A stretch of DNA of 56,699 nucleotides. Source: an uncultured Balneolaceae bacterium (GTDB lineage Bacteria; Bacteroidota; Rhodothermia; Balneolales; Balneolaceae). Both the position numbers and the translations under genes were made by a program. Shown one piece after another: positions 10,566 to 20,748 of this stretch (the first letter of the stretch is position 1; each line of letters begins with the position of its first letter). The notes under the pieces are model-generated. The model worked only from the letters and a program-made list of their open reading frames with translations. It had not been told where the DNA came from and ran no database searches. The stretch covers positions 1 to 56,699 of the forward strand of contig CAKZLH010000012.1 in NCBI GenBank assembly GCA_937125285.1, in the 5' to 3' direction.

Positions 10566-11510
10566 AGTAAAGATCTTCGAATTATTAGCGCCTCTGACCT
10601 GTTCAGAAAAAATATCCCTGAACTAAAGTATAATATTCAGCATTTAGTAGTTCCGGGATTAACCATTTTAGCTGCTGCCCCAAAAGTGGGTAAATCATAT
10701 CTCATTTGCTATCTAGGGTATTGCATGGCCACTGGTCAGAAGGCTTTTGCAAAACTCAGCACCCGAAAAAGTAAGGTATTGTTTTTAGCCCTGGAAGATA
10801 ATGAGCGAAGACTACAAGCCAGGTTGGCTGAAATAGCAAATGCCAGTCTTCTTGGAGCTGTGAATATTCCAGAAAACCTGCATTTAGTAACCTCTCTCGG
10901 AGAAAATAAGGATAGCATTCAGGTTATCAAGAGGCTTATTAACAAAGAAGGTTATGAAGTAGTCATTATTGATATCCTTCAGCGAATTGCGAAACCAGAA
11001 GAAACAGGTAGCTATAAAAAGGAATACACCTTAGTAAAACGGCTAAAAGAGCTTGCTGACAATACAAAAACTTCGATTATTGCGGTTCACCATACAAATA
11101 AGAGGTACTCGAAGGCTGCCTTAGATGCTATTTCGGGAACAAGAGGTCTCGTTGGAGCCTGTGACAATGTGCTCTTGCTATCCCGAGAAAGTGAGGAAAG
11201 CTTATCGAGTCGTCGGGGAGTCCTCAAGATGAATATCCAGGGACGAGACCTCGACAGTAACTGCTTTTACCTAGAGTACGGAACTAAGGAAGGGTTTTAT
11301 ACCCTCTCAGAGGAAGAACCAATCCGTGAAACTAAAAATGAGAAAATGGAACAGGCTTGGCAGCTCAGCCAAGAGGGGTATAAACAGGATGAAATAGCCA
11401 AACTAATGGGAAATATCAGTCAAGGATATGTGAGTAGACTCCTTAAGGAAAAGAAGGCTCTCCTTGACAAAAAAAAGAACCAAGACGATGCCGAAGATAC
11501 CGAACAATAA
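10563..11510 (+). CDS. RepA-like AAA (RecA-fold) ATPase/replicative helicase
   Basis: Walker A APKVGKSYL, Walker B VVIIDILQRI, HHTNKR motif, C-terminal HTH-like tail. Confidence 0.85.
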   Translation: MSKDLRIISASDLFRKNIPELKYNIQHLVVPGLTILAAAPKVGKSYLICYLGYCMATGQKAFAKLSTRKSKVLFLALEDNERRLQARLAEIANASLLGAVNIPENLHLVTSLGENKDSIQVIKRLINKEGYEVVIIDILQRIAKPEETGSYKKEYTLVKRLKELADNTKTSIIAVHHTNKRYSKAALDAISGTRGLVGACDNVLLLSRESEESLSSRRGVLKMNIQGRDLDSNCFYLEYGTKEGFYTLSEEEPIRETKNEKMEQAWQLSQEGYKQDEIAKLMGNISQGYVSRLLKEKKALLDKKKNQDDAEDTEQ

Positions 11511-11567
11511 GATTATTCATAACAACCCACCCTTTTTTATGGGTTGAAAAAAAAGGAGTAGACAGGA

Positions 11568-12134
11568 ATGAATAAAACCAAGAATAAGCATTATATGACC
11601 TTTGAGCTTTTTGAGAAGGATTATGAAGTATTACATACTCATGCCCGTCTCGCAGCTGAATCAGGCAGCATGAGTGGAAGTTCAGCTAAGAAGTTCGAAC
11701 TTGAAGCCCGGTATATAACGTCACAAATTTCTCAATTGTATGACTATTTCATTGAAGACAATGGTATTTATCTAACAGACCACGGAGGACGCAGCTATGG
11801 CCAAAATGTGGAAAAGCGTGTATTTAAGTTAAGCCTACCTACTCATATCGCTGAGAGATATTATCATTTACAGCATCGATATGACAGAGGTTGGGTCCTA
11901 AATGCACTGATCAATATTTATGAACATCGTCAGAACGCAATTGAACAAAGAGACCCAACCATAAATACCTCAGGATTTCGAAACTTCCGGTATCCTTTCA
12001 ATCCTAAGGAATGGGGATTCTCCTATCTAGGTTGTACAGAAAGAGGTATCTATAAAGGATATCATATTGATGTAAAGGAACCTATTTTGAGAACTGTAGA
12101 GAAATATTTACGGCTAACTGAAATTGCAGACTAG
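11568..12134 (+). CDS. hypothetical protein
   Basis: 188-aa ORF with AAAAGGAG upstream. Confidence 0.65.
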   Translation: MNKTKNKHYMTFELFEKDYEVLHTHARLAAESGSMSGSSAKKFELEARYITSQISQLYDYFIEDNGIYLTDHGGRSYGQNVEKRVFKLSLPTHIAERYYHLQHRYDRGWVLNALINIYEHRQNAIEQRDPTINTSGFRNFRYPFNPKEWGFSYLGCTERGIYKGYHIDVKEPILRTVEKYLRLTEIAD

Positions 12135-12144
12135 TTAAAAATGA

Positions 12145-12178
12145 TGGCTACTCTCCAACAAGTAGCCACTTTTTTTGA
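12145..12178 (+). terminator. rho-independent terminator
   Basis: TGGCTACT-loop-AGTAGCCA followed by T-run. Confidence 0.7.
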
Positions 12179-12292
12179 CAAAATTTCAAATTCACTTGAC
12201 AAATCCCACGTAGTGTAATAGAATTAATATAGATGTGTGAACATCAGATAAGAAGAATCCATTTCAACAAAAAAATAAAGTCAGGAGAGCAA

Positions 12293-12898
12293 ATGCAAAA
12301 GCATCCGATACAAGTAAACAAAATACATGCTGGCCCAAGAGGCTGAAGTAAAAAACTCATCGAAATACACGGCGAACAAGCCGTTTATAATTATTGGTAC
12401 ACCCATGGCAATAGAAAAACTGCGGAATACTTTGGGGTTACCCCATGGGTCATTTCACATTGTGTGAGAAAATATCTTTGAACCCGTCCTTTAGAAAATG
12501 CGACTAACATCTTATGGGGTATAGCTCGTGGTACTATTACACCTAAACAATACCCTCATTTAACCTTTACCCTACCGGGTAATTTCTTCGGGCCTAGTAA
12601 TGATGAAGCGGTACAACGCTTTGCCTATTACCTGCTCAAGAAGGAAACCTTTATAGGCTGGTGCTTACTAAACTCATGGCATACCTATTGCAATAGTATC
12701 TTTATGTGGATGCGAGGAGATAAAAAGATGGACTGGGTAGAGAGTTATGATGATCTCATACAAGCCATGAAAGAGGATAAGTCAGGGTATTTCACACCAA
12801 GGCATTTCAATAAGGTTGATCAAGTATATACATACTATTTGAAACGCGAAACTGGTTTTCATTATACAATCCCGGTAGACAGCCAGAAGACCCCTTAA
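12293..12898 (+). pseudogene. HTH-containing hypothetical protein with two in-frame TGA codons (12344-12346, 12479-12481); pseudogene or recoded/readthrough gene
   Basis: Single frame MQKHPIQVNKIHAGPRG*SKKLIEIHGEQAVYNYWYTHGNRKTAEYFGVTPWVISHCVRKYL*TRPLENATNILWG... to TAA 12896-12898, no frameshift; AGGAG before ATG. Confidence 0.65.
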
Positions 12899-12987
12899 AA
12901 AAACAAAACTATATAATGAGCCAATTTCCAAAATGGAGATTGGTTTCATTAAAGTATCCAATAAATAATAACAAGAGAGAACAACTT

Positions 12988-15468
12988 ATGAACATTGAAC
13001 TCAGTGCTAATACCCGCACTTTTACCAGAAAACCAGACAAACACGAAGCAGCTCAAATTTCTTCAGACTTAATAAAAGGATCTGTAGAACACATTGAAGA
13101 GCTGATCCAAGATATTGAGCAAGGTATCACCTGAAGTCCTTCCGTGTTCAATGGAACTCGCTCAAATGCAAACTGGATTGGTCAAAACATACTGGCCTTA
13201 GACTTCGATGGCGGGATTACACCCGAAGAGGCGATCAAACGAATGCAAGCTTATGAGATTACGCCAAATGCTTGGTATCCCACTTTTAGCGATACGCCAG
13301 CTAAACGTAAGTTTAGGCTCCTATTTGTACTGGATACCTTTATAACCGACATAGAAGCCCGTAGCTATCTTATGGACGGACTAATAGCGATGTACCCGGA
13401 GGCAGATAAAGCTTGTAAGAATCCTGCTCATATCTTCTATGGGACGAATAAAAAGGGACAGGTTCTGAATTCAAAAGCGATCTCAATGGATCTCTTTCAT
13501 ACTGTATTGGATTCGGATAAACTAAAAAATGGTGGGAGACCCAGAAAAATTAATACAAAGCATCCTGGAGTTAAGTTTCTTAGAAAAGATGGCTTTTCAC
13601 GTTCCTCCTATAGTAATACTATAGAAGCAACGTCTAAAACCACCCACCAATTAAAGGAAGAATATTTTGATAAACTTCTGAGAAATAAAAATAGTAAAGC
13701 GATTGATTGGGATAAGCTTCAATCGAGAGTAAAGATCTTTTATGATTTCATGAATTCGGAAGAGCGATTATCTTATGAACAATTAGTAGGGTTAGCACAA
13801 AATTTAGTTTGGCTTAAAGGAGGGCAACAACTTTACGAAGAACGGCTTGAAGCCTTTAATAAAACTCATACGGGAGATAATCCATACCCTGACGATGGCC
13901 GGTTCGGATTAGTTAAAGATTTTCTCCGATACAATAAAGATCTTGAGACAGCCTATTATCCCCAGAGACTGGATACCTTTTCCCCTTACACAAGCGATCA
14001 TCGGTACCGTAATTTGATTACCGCTGAGCGTGATTTATTAGATGGCATTGAGCAAATTGAACCCATTCAGCGAATGTCTTTGAGGCATGCACAGGACTAC
14101 TTCAACTATGAATTCGATCAAGTAATGGATGAGCTGGATAATGACATCGTGATTTTTAAACTCCCTACCGGATTCGGAAAAACGCGACGCATTAAAAACC
14201 TCGATGAAGTCACGCTAGCCTTCCCAACCAATAAACTTAAGCGAGAAGTATATGATGATCGGGAGGATACAAGAACTGCCATAATTACGCCTGAGTTTCC
14301 GGTATTTAACGACGCCCAGCTAAATTTAAATTTCTCCAGGCTATACTCGGCAGGATTCACAAAACAGGTTCATAAAATACTACATGAGCTAACCAAAGGG
14401 TTCGGTTGTAGCCCCGAAGATCAGGCTATTGCACAAGCCTACGTCAATCAAAATAGGGCCGCTCAAGAGTCTGTAAAGAGTATTTTCACAACCCATAGCC
14501 GGGCGATTCATACTTCGTTCAGCCATGATACCATTATCTTTGACGAGGATCCTCTACCTCTGATCCTAGATGTGGATACTCTAAAAATTGCAGACCTAAA
14601 AAGGATCAAAAAGAAAAGTAGGTCACGGCTTTTTGGACGCTACACTACGCAGTTGATTGAACTACAACGCTTTTTAGAACTTGTGGAAGAAGGTGAAATA
14701 TTGACTCTTCCTGAAGAGTTCAACATCGATATTTCCAATGAATGGATGCTCTTTATGCAAACAGAAGGCATTGAAACCAATATCATGAAGTTTCTTAACT
14801 GTGCTTATTTCTACAAGGATGAAAATGACCGGGATCTGATTCACTTTATTCGAAAGGAAGAACTACCAACCGATAAAAAGATCATCATTATGAGCGCTAC
14901 CATTCCAGTGGAAATCTATAAGGAGCTATACGGTGAGCGTGTTCGCGTTATTGATATTTCAGATGTGACTCATACAGGGACCATTACCCAGCATGTTAGA
15001 TACTCCTATTCCCGGAATTCGTTAGCTCAGCGGTTAGACCAGATAAAAGAAAAACTACCTGATCGTCCTACGATCACTTTCAAAAGTTTCCATGAGCAAA
15101 TTGAAGGGGCATCTTCAGATATGTGGTTTGGAAACTGCTCGGGCTATAACCAGTACACGGGTACTTCCATTAACGTGTTAGGCACGCCTCATAAAAACAA
15201 TGCACAGTATCTGCTCATTGGAAAAGTCTTGGGATACAATGTGGATCAATTTAATCGGGAATTTCGGATGCAAATTGTGATTTGAGGAGGATTCAGATTC
15301 AACTTCAATACCTTTGACAACAAACGCCTTCAAAGCATTCAACTCAGTCTTATTGAAAGCGAACTCATACAGGCAGCTGGAAGAGCCCGAGCATTGCGCG
15401 AAAACGTAGAAGTCGATATCTACGCTAACCTGCCCCTCAGAATTACCCAACACTTTGTGAATGACTAA
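12988..15468 (+). pseudogene. primase/helicase-like replication protein with two in-frame TGA codons (13132-13134, 15283-15285); pseudogene or recoded/readthrough gene
   Basis: ORFs 12988-13134 and 13144-15285 plus 15286-15468 share one frame; ...EQGIT*SPSVFNGTRSNANWIGQNILALDFDGG..., Walker A-like LPTGFGKTRR, and QAAGRAR (motif VI-like) only after the last TGA; ends TAA. Confidence 0.75.
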
Positions 15469-15691
15469 ACAATGAATGGCCATTTCTTATGAATGAAGTG
15501 GCCTTTTCGGGGTAGTTAATTTAGATCTTAAGGTTTAAGGTTCCATAACCTACCCCCGTCCTGCTATATAACCACACCTCCAACCCGAGTTAATTTTGCC
15601 CCAGGAAATAAAGCCTTTTTCAATAGAGAATCGGATTCTGAAATATTTTTTTTAAAAAAATTTAAGTGGCCTTATAAGGCTTTTTGAGGCT

Positions 15692-15713
15692 AAAAAAGAG
15701 AGCTTAGCTCTCT
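15692..15713 (-). terminator. minus-strand terminator at the end of radC
   Basis: AGAGAGC-TAA-GCTCTCTTTTTT on the minus strand. Confidence 0.6.
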
Positions 15714-16156
15714 TTCATCAGCCCTTCTTCTCTAAATGACAAATACGAGTCCTTAGTGAGAATTATGTGGTCATCGACAGATATCTGAAATAGCTTCAGC
15801 CCTTTCATGAGTCGAACAGTGAGATTTAAATCACTGGCTGATTCTTCAAGCTTTCCCGAAGGGTGATTATGCGCGAGAACTACACTCGTGGCGTTTCCCA
15901 GCAAAACGACTTGTGCAACGGAAGCGGTATCTACTAAGGTAGCATTTTTGGTTCCTTGAGAGATTTGAGACCATCCTAAAACTCTTCTTGCGGCATTTAA
16001 CATCACGATGATAAAGACTTCGTGTAATTCTAAAACCTCTTCATCAAAGATCGTCCTCAGGTAAGTTTCAGCCTCCACAGGTGTGCTTATTTTAGGCCGT
16101 TCGTCATACGCGACTTCGGTTTTATATCGAAGTGATACTTCAGCTACTTGGTGCAT
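15704..16156 (-). CDS. radC: RadC-family (JAB/MPN domain) protein
   Basis: VVLAHNHPSGKLEESASDLNLT and VDDHIILTKDSYLSFREEGL motifs. Confidence 0.93.
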   Translation of the reverse strand: MHQVAEVSLRYKTEVAYDERPKISTPVEAETYLRTIFDEEVLELHEVFIIVMLNAARRVLGWSQISQGTKNATLVDTASVAQVVLLGNATSVVLAHNHPSGKLEESASDLNLTVRLMKGLKLFQISVDDHIILTKDSYLSFREEGLMKES

Positions 16157-16206
16157 TGTGGTAAGATTTAGTTATGAGTTATGAAAGCCTATTGACCTTC
16201 ACTGTT

Positions 16207-16263
16207 CTTATACCTTATTCCGCCCCCCTTTTTGGTATAAGAGTAATGAGAATAATCTCATTA
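16207..16263. promoter_or_regulatory. divergent control region between radC and DUF932 gene with two inverted repeats
   Basis: CTTATACC-N19-GGTATAAG (16207-16241) and TAATGAG-N6-CTCATTA (16244-16263). Confidence 0.5.
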
Positions 16264-16281
16264 ACTCTTAATCCAACTCTT

Positions 16282-17049
16282 ATGAACCTAGAACCTTTTT
16301 GCTTTCCTGTAACCCAGCGAGTGGTTGCTGTGGACGACCAGCAATCCCCAATCATAAATCTGGAAAATCCGGATACCTTTCTTTCCAATGGCTACAAAGC
16401 CATCGTCCGTGAGGATACCAACGAGGTTATTTCCATTGTGAAAGACACGTACAAGATTGTGACCAATTCTGACCTAATTGATGCCCTGCTTCGTCAACTG
16501 GCAACGTGTGGCCATAGCTTCAAAATTGATCCGTCTCACTCCTTCGTGAGTAATGAAAGAATGAGGCTTCAGATCACTTTCCCAGAATTACGACTTCGAG
16601 ATAGGGAATCTGACATTGCCTTGTCTGCCTTCATTCATAACTCTTATGACCAAAGTGAGGGTGTCCGTTTTTATTTCGGTGCTATTCGTGCAATCTGCTC
16701 CAATGGAATAGTGTTTGGGACTGTGCTCAGCAAATACTATTCCCGCCATACAAAAGGGTTCTCCTTTGAGAACTTGGGCGAAAAATTGGCTGAGGCCCGA
16801 GTATACTTTCCTGAGATTCAGGAGCGTATTAACCGGCTCGAAGCCCTTCGGGTGGATGAACAGCTGGTCGAGAATGTTTCTGAGAAGATCTCTAAGCGAT
16901 TAGCGGAGCAAGCGATAGCCGAGGAAGAAATCGGTCGTATCACTCAATGGCAGCTTCTCAATAGGTTGACCAACCGAATCTCTCACGAGATGGAGCCTCA
17001 CCTGCAAGCCCGGTATCAGGATAAAGTATCTAAGGTCTTCGCGTTATGA
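16282..17049 (+). CDS. DUF932-domain phage/plasmid-related protein
   Basis: KDTYKIVTNSDLIDAL...IHNSYDQSEGVRFYFGAIRAICSNGIVFG typical of DUF932; start chosen at MNLEPFCFP. Confidence 0.85.
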   Translation: MNLEPFCFPVTQRVVAVDDQQSPIINLENPDTFLSNGYKAIVREDTNEVISIVKDTYKIVTNSDLIDALLRQLATCGHSFKIDPSHSFVSNERMRLQITFPELRLRDRESDIALSAFIHNSYDQSEGVRFYFGAIRAICSNGIVFGTVLSKYYSRHTKGFSFENLGEKLAEARVYFPEIQERINRLEALRVDEQLVENVSEKISKRLAEQAIAEEEIGRITQWQLLNRLTNRISHEMEPHLQARYQDKVSKVFAL

Positions 17050-17210
17050 ATATCTACTTCATGCTTTTAAAAGCCCTAATACGAGAAATCATCAAAGATG
17101 CCATTGATTCACTTGCTGCTTTTTTCCGGCAGTTACTAAGAGTGCTTTTCTTTGGAGAACAGCCCTGGCAACCACAACATGAACCCATGTATGAAGAGCC
17201 TTCCGAGTAA
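17046..17210 (+). CDS. small hypothetical protein (54 aa)
   Basis: ATGA overlap with DUF932 gene stop; ends just inside a terminator hairpin. Confidence 0.4.
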   Translation: MNIYFMLLKALIREIIKDAIDSLAAFFRQLLRVLFFGEQPWQPQHEPMYEEPSE

Positions 17211-17225
17211 TCGGAGGGCTTTTTT
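17197..17225 (+). terminator. rho-independent terminator
   Basis: AGCCTTCCGA-GTAA-TCGGAGGGCT-TTTTT. Confidence 0.85.
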
Positions 17226-17252
17226 ATTTCTACTAACTCTAATCCAATATCT

Positions 17253-18182
17253 ATGACAAAACTCTTAGACAATATCCCAACCAAAGAATGGGTGCATTTT
17301 CGAAGAAATTTTTTGGGCGGAAGCGAAATCTGCTCAGCCTTAGGAAAATCGAAGTATCAAACTCCCCTTCAACTATGGATGATTAAAACCGGGCGCATGG
17401 AACCGCAAGGTTCTACTCCGATCACAGAGCTAGGACATATACTAGAACCAGTAATTGCAGAAAAATTCTGTCAGACCACCGGCCTGAAAGTCCGCAATAT
17501 CTCAGATGCTTATGAACATCCGGATTATAGCTTTCTTCGCGGAAACATCGACCGTCAAATCATATCCTCTGAACTTCATGATTCACCCGGTGTACTCGAA
17601 ATAAAGAGCACCAGTTCTATGCGTCTAAAAAGCGAGGAGAACCTGTATCCCCTTAGCTGGGAGTATCAGATTCAGTGGTACATGTTTCTGACTCAGTATA
17701 AGTACAGTTACCTCGCCATAATGGAAAGAGACACCGGTTTCTTTCATGAGCCGATACTTATCCTTCGTAATCAGGAGCTGATTGATGAGCTTTTTGAAAA
17801 AGCGGTGGCATGGTGGAACCGGCATATTATTGCCAATATACCACCTGACCCTACCACAGATACTGATATGCTTTTACTCTACCCTGACAGCATGGAGGGT
17901 AAAACTCTTGAGGCTACTCCTAAAGCCTATGGCTATTACACCGAGCTAAAAGGGGTACGAGATCGTATTTCCGATCTGGAGAAAATGGACGAGCATCTTC
18001 GCATAAAGCTCAAACAGGTTCTTGGAGATTCTGAGCAGTTATTATGTGGAGGTAAGAAACTGATTAGCTGGAAAAACTCAACCCAGAATAGATTGGATAC
18101 AACTGCATTCAAGAAGGCTCACCCCGAGCTGTACAAACAATTCTTAAACCAAATAACAACACGACGGTTTACCGTCAATTAA
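17253..18182 (+). CDS. YqaJ-like viral recombinase/lambda-exonuclease-family protein
   Basis: RRNFLGGSEICSALGKSKYQTPLQLWMIKTGR, LGHILEPVIAEKF, VLEIKSTSS, WEYQIQWYM motifs. Confidence 0.9.
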   Translation: MTKLLDNIPTKEWVHFRRNFLGGSEICSALGKSKYQTPLQLWMIKTGRMEPQGSTPITELGHILEPVIAEKFCQTTGLKVRNISDAYEHPDYSFLRGNIDRQIISSELHDSPGVLEIKSTSSMRLKSEENLYPLSWEYQIQWYMFLTQYKYSYLAIMERDTGFFHEPILILRNQELIDELFEKAVAWWNRHIIANIPPDPTTDTDMLLLYPDSMEGKTLEATPKAYGYYTELKGVRDRISDLEKMDEHLRIKLKQVLGDSEQLLCGGKKLISWKNSTQNRLDTTAFKKAHPELYKQFLNQITTRRFTVN

Positions 18183-18197
18183 CTACTGGAGGCAGCA

Positions 18198-18713
18198 ATG
18201 TCTGATTTAATAATTATCGAAGATCCTTCCCAATATCCTATTCCAGATGAAGGTTTACACCATGGGGTGTGCGTGGATGCCATCTCCATTGGACAAGTCG
18301 AAACGCCTTGGGGTTCTAAAGAAAAAGTAAGCTTAATGTTCGAGCTTGAATCCACCGATGAAAACGGAAAACGCTTCGTAGTTGGAAAGCGGTTCACTAA
18401 AAGCTTGAATGAAAAGGCCTCGCTCAGGAAATTTCTTGAGAAGTGGCGGGGTGAAAAATACTCACCTAAGGAACTTCAGGAAGGAATAAATCTGGAGAAC
18501 TATGTGGGTATGAGTGCTACTCTATTTCTGGTACAAAACGAAACAGATGAGCGTACTTACGCAAATATAGAAAGCATCATTCCGTACAAAGATTCTACTA
18601 CTGGTGAAGTCTCTTACTTTGCCCTAAAGCCTTCTGGGGAGTATATTCGGGTTGTCGAACGCCCAGATTATAAACCAGCTGAAGAATTTTCGGCTAATGG
18701 CGTGACTAGTTGA
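18198..18713 (+). CDS. phage-like protein possibly ssDNA-binding/recombination accessory
   Basis: 171-aa ORF directly after YqaJ gene; GGAGG RBS. Confidence 0.5.
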   Translation: MSDLIIIEDPSQYPIPDEGLHHGVCVDAISIGQVETPWGSKEKVSLMFELESTDENGKRFVVGKRFTKSLNEKASLRKFLEKWRGEKYSPKELQEGINLENYVGMSATLFLVQNETDERTYANIESIIPYKDSTTGEVSYFALKPSGEYIRVVERPDYKPAEEFSANGVTS

Positions 18714-18714
18714 G

Positions 18715-18737
18715 GGAGGCCTTCGGGCCTCCTTTTT
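18715..18737 (+). terminator. rho-independent terminator
   Basis: GGAGGCC-TTCG-GGCCTCC-TTTTT. Confidence 0.9.
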
Positions 18738-18978
18738 ATTTCTTATCTAACTCTTTTTCAAGCTCTTGCATTAGGTAGCTTGGTGAAACTTCCAACGCCT
18801 CAGCAATCTTCAAAAATGAATGAATTGTAGGCATCCTTTTTCTGCGTTCAATGAACTCAATCATTGTTCTGTGCAAATCACTGCCTACAGCCAAATCGAA
18901 CTGAGACAATCCTTTCTGATCTCGTTCGCGCTTAATCACAACCGATAAGGCTTCCTGTATTTCTTCCTTTGTATGCAT
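18736..18978 (-). CDS. XRE-family HTH transcriptional regulator
   Basis: RDQKGLSQFDLAVGSDLHRTMIEFIERRKRMPTIHSFLKIAEALEV. Confidence 0.9.
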   Translation of the reverse strand: MHTKEEIQEALSVVIKRERDQKGLSQFDLAVGSDLHRTMIEFIERRKRMPTIHSFLKIAEALEVSPSYLMQELEKELDKK

Positions 18979-19008
18979 GAAGGAACATGCAGGAATTATA
19001 GCCTTGAC

Positions 19009-19030
19009 TATCCATACTATCGTATGGATA
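19009..19030. promoter_or_regulatory. probable operator of the XRE regulator
   Basis: Perfect inverted repeat TATCCATAC-TATC-GTATGGATA between divergent genes. Confidence 0.6.
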
Positions 19031-19057
19031 TTAATCTCAACCTAAACTATAAATAAC

Positions 19058-20254
19058 ATGAAATCATGGAGAACTTCGCAGTACTTAATCGTTCTGCTCT
19101 TACTAATAACCATCTCATGTGAACTTTCAAAAGAAGATGTAGAATCCTACTTGTCACAAGAGAATTATGAGCGTGTTTATGAATACGTTAAAAAGCAGTT
19201 TGTAAATCATACTACTCAGAATAATCCAGCATTTGAATCGGGTCTCATCGGACTGATTTTTTCTAATACTTCATATAGCACAGAATCAATTAATCTTTTA
19301 ACAAGCTCTGAATATCAAGTATCGGATACAGAGCATTTAGCAACCGTTCTTTGGAAGAAAGCCATTGGTAATGAAGCAGAAATTCCAGAAGGTTTACATC
19401 AGTTCTTGTTTAAAAACTATGAAGTATATGGGAGTAACTTAGAAGAAAGCATCATGGAATATTATAATAGTGACTCCCTGTTCCAGCCATTACTTAAAGG
19501 GGAAATACGTTCAATCAGCCTTTGGGATAAACCTGATTACAAGAAACTTGCTTGGCTAGTGTCCTTTACTACCTTGAATGAACCAAGGAATTACGTTAGT
19601 GAAATTCTCGCTCTCAATATTTCGAAACCAACGCTTTCTAAGAATTTTGATGACAGCTTAAAAGCCAATCAAGTCTGGATTGATGATTATTCAACTCGAA
19701 TCGATAGTTTAAACATTGTATTGCCGACAGTTGCACAAAAATACGAGGAGCAATATCCTAAATATGAGGATCTAAATTCAGCTGTTTTCCAAGTGAACTC
19801 ATTTATTGGAGACTTCCAGGATCGCGGAATTAATTACGAGGCGTACGAAGCAACAATTTTTAGTACCAGCGGAGGTGATGATCAAGTTTTCTCTACTGAA
19901 TATGAAACTTTCATCCTTTTAACTACTGAAAAAAGCTTTTCAAATAGAGGTAGGCATCGTTTTTGGTATTATTTGAAGGATGAAATCCCTGTAAGGTTAA
20001 AAGAAGAATATGGTGGTTTTAAAACTACAATGAAGGTAGTTAAACACGTCGGCGAAAGAGAATTTGACGACATCCTAAATAGTAGTACCCAAGTTTCATC
20101 TATCAATTCTAAAATAGAGCTCTATTCAAGATTACTAGATAGTTTCGAATCAGAGAAAGAGAAAATTGAATTTGAGCGTGACACCAAAATCAAAGAATTA
20201 AATTCAGAAATCGAATTACTTGATAAAAAGCTTAAGGCTTGGGCGAATAATTAG
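19058..20254 (+). CDS. predicted lipoprotein of unknown function with C-terminal coiled-coil
   Basis: Signal peptide LLLLITISC lipobox; charged heptad-like C-terminus. Confidence 0.7.
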   Translation: MKSWRTSQYLIVLLLLITISCELSKEDVESYLSQENYERVYEYVKKQFVNHTTQNNPAFESGLIGLIFSNTSYSTESINLLTSSEYQVSDTEHLATVLWKKAIGNEAEIPEGLHQFLFKNYEVYGSNLEESIMEYYNSDSLFQPLLKGEIRSISLWDKPDYKKLAWLVSFTTLNEPRNYVSEILALNISKPTLSKNFDDSLKANQVWIDDYSTRIDSLNIVLPTVAQKYEEQYPKYEDLNSAVFQVNSFIGDFQDRGINYEAYEATIFSTSGGDDQVFSTEYETFILLTTEKSFSNRGRHRFWYYLKDEIPVRLKEEYGGFKTTMKVVKHVGEREFDDILNSSTQVSSINSKIELYSRLLDSFESEKEKIEFERDTKIKELNSEIELLDKKLKAWANN

Positions 20255-20264
20255 TAGCCCAAAA

Positions 20265-20288
20265 AGAGAAGCTTCGGTTTCTCTTTTA
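20265..20288 (+). terminator. rho-independent terminator
   Basis: AGAGAAGC-TTCG-GTTTCTCT-TTT. Confidence 0.75.
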
Positions 20289-20313
20289 GCCTCAAAATTC
20301 TAACAACTCAAAC

Positions 20314-20748
20314 ATGTTCAATTTTAGAAAGAAATCCCCTGAAGCCAGCGAAGTCCGAAAAAGTAAATGGTTCAAAAATGCCAAAAGCAAGGCTAAGAAT
20401 TACCTGGATTCACCAGATAAAATTCCGAGCTTAATTGAACGGGCAAAGAAGAAAGCAAAAAAGAAAAGCGGACCACTAAGGGAGGTATGGGAAGGGCTGA
20501 TGACCTTCTTCAGGTTACTCAAAGCTTATGCTAAAAAAGAATACAGGGAAATTCCATGGGAATCTATTGTGTTCATACTGGCCTCTATAATTTATTTTGT
20601 CATGCCTTTTGATCTGATCTCCGATTTTTTACCAGGCGGTTTCATTGATGATGCAAGCCTAATAGCCTGGACATTAGGATCTGTCTCGGTTGATATTGAA
20701 AATTTTAGGCAATGGGAAAAAGAAAAAGGCAGACAAACCGATGAATGA
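20314..20748 (+). CDS. YkvA-like (DUF1232) membrane protein
   Basis: ILASIIYFVMPFDLISDFLPGGFIDDASLIAW motif. Confidence 0.88.
   Translation: MFNFRKKSPEASEVRKSKWFKNAKSKAKNYLDSPDKIPSLIERAKKKAKKKSGPLREVWEGLMTFFRLLKAYAKKEYREIPWESIVFILASIIYFVMPFDLISDFLPGGFIDDASLIAWTLGSVSVDIENFRQWEKEKGRQTDE

Noticed and set aside
12344-15285. Selenocysteine at the in-frame TGAs
   Set aside because: Sequence contexts do not resemble redox motifs, no SECIS-like hairpin was evident, and the genes are replication-type.
15178-15483. Minus-strand 101-aa ORF from the track
   Set aside because: Antisense to the helicase C-terminal region whose plus-strand frame carries clear motif VI; most likely spurious.
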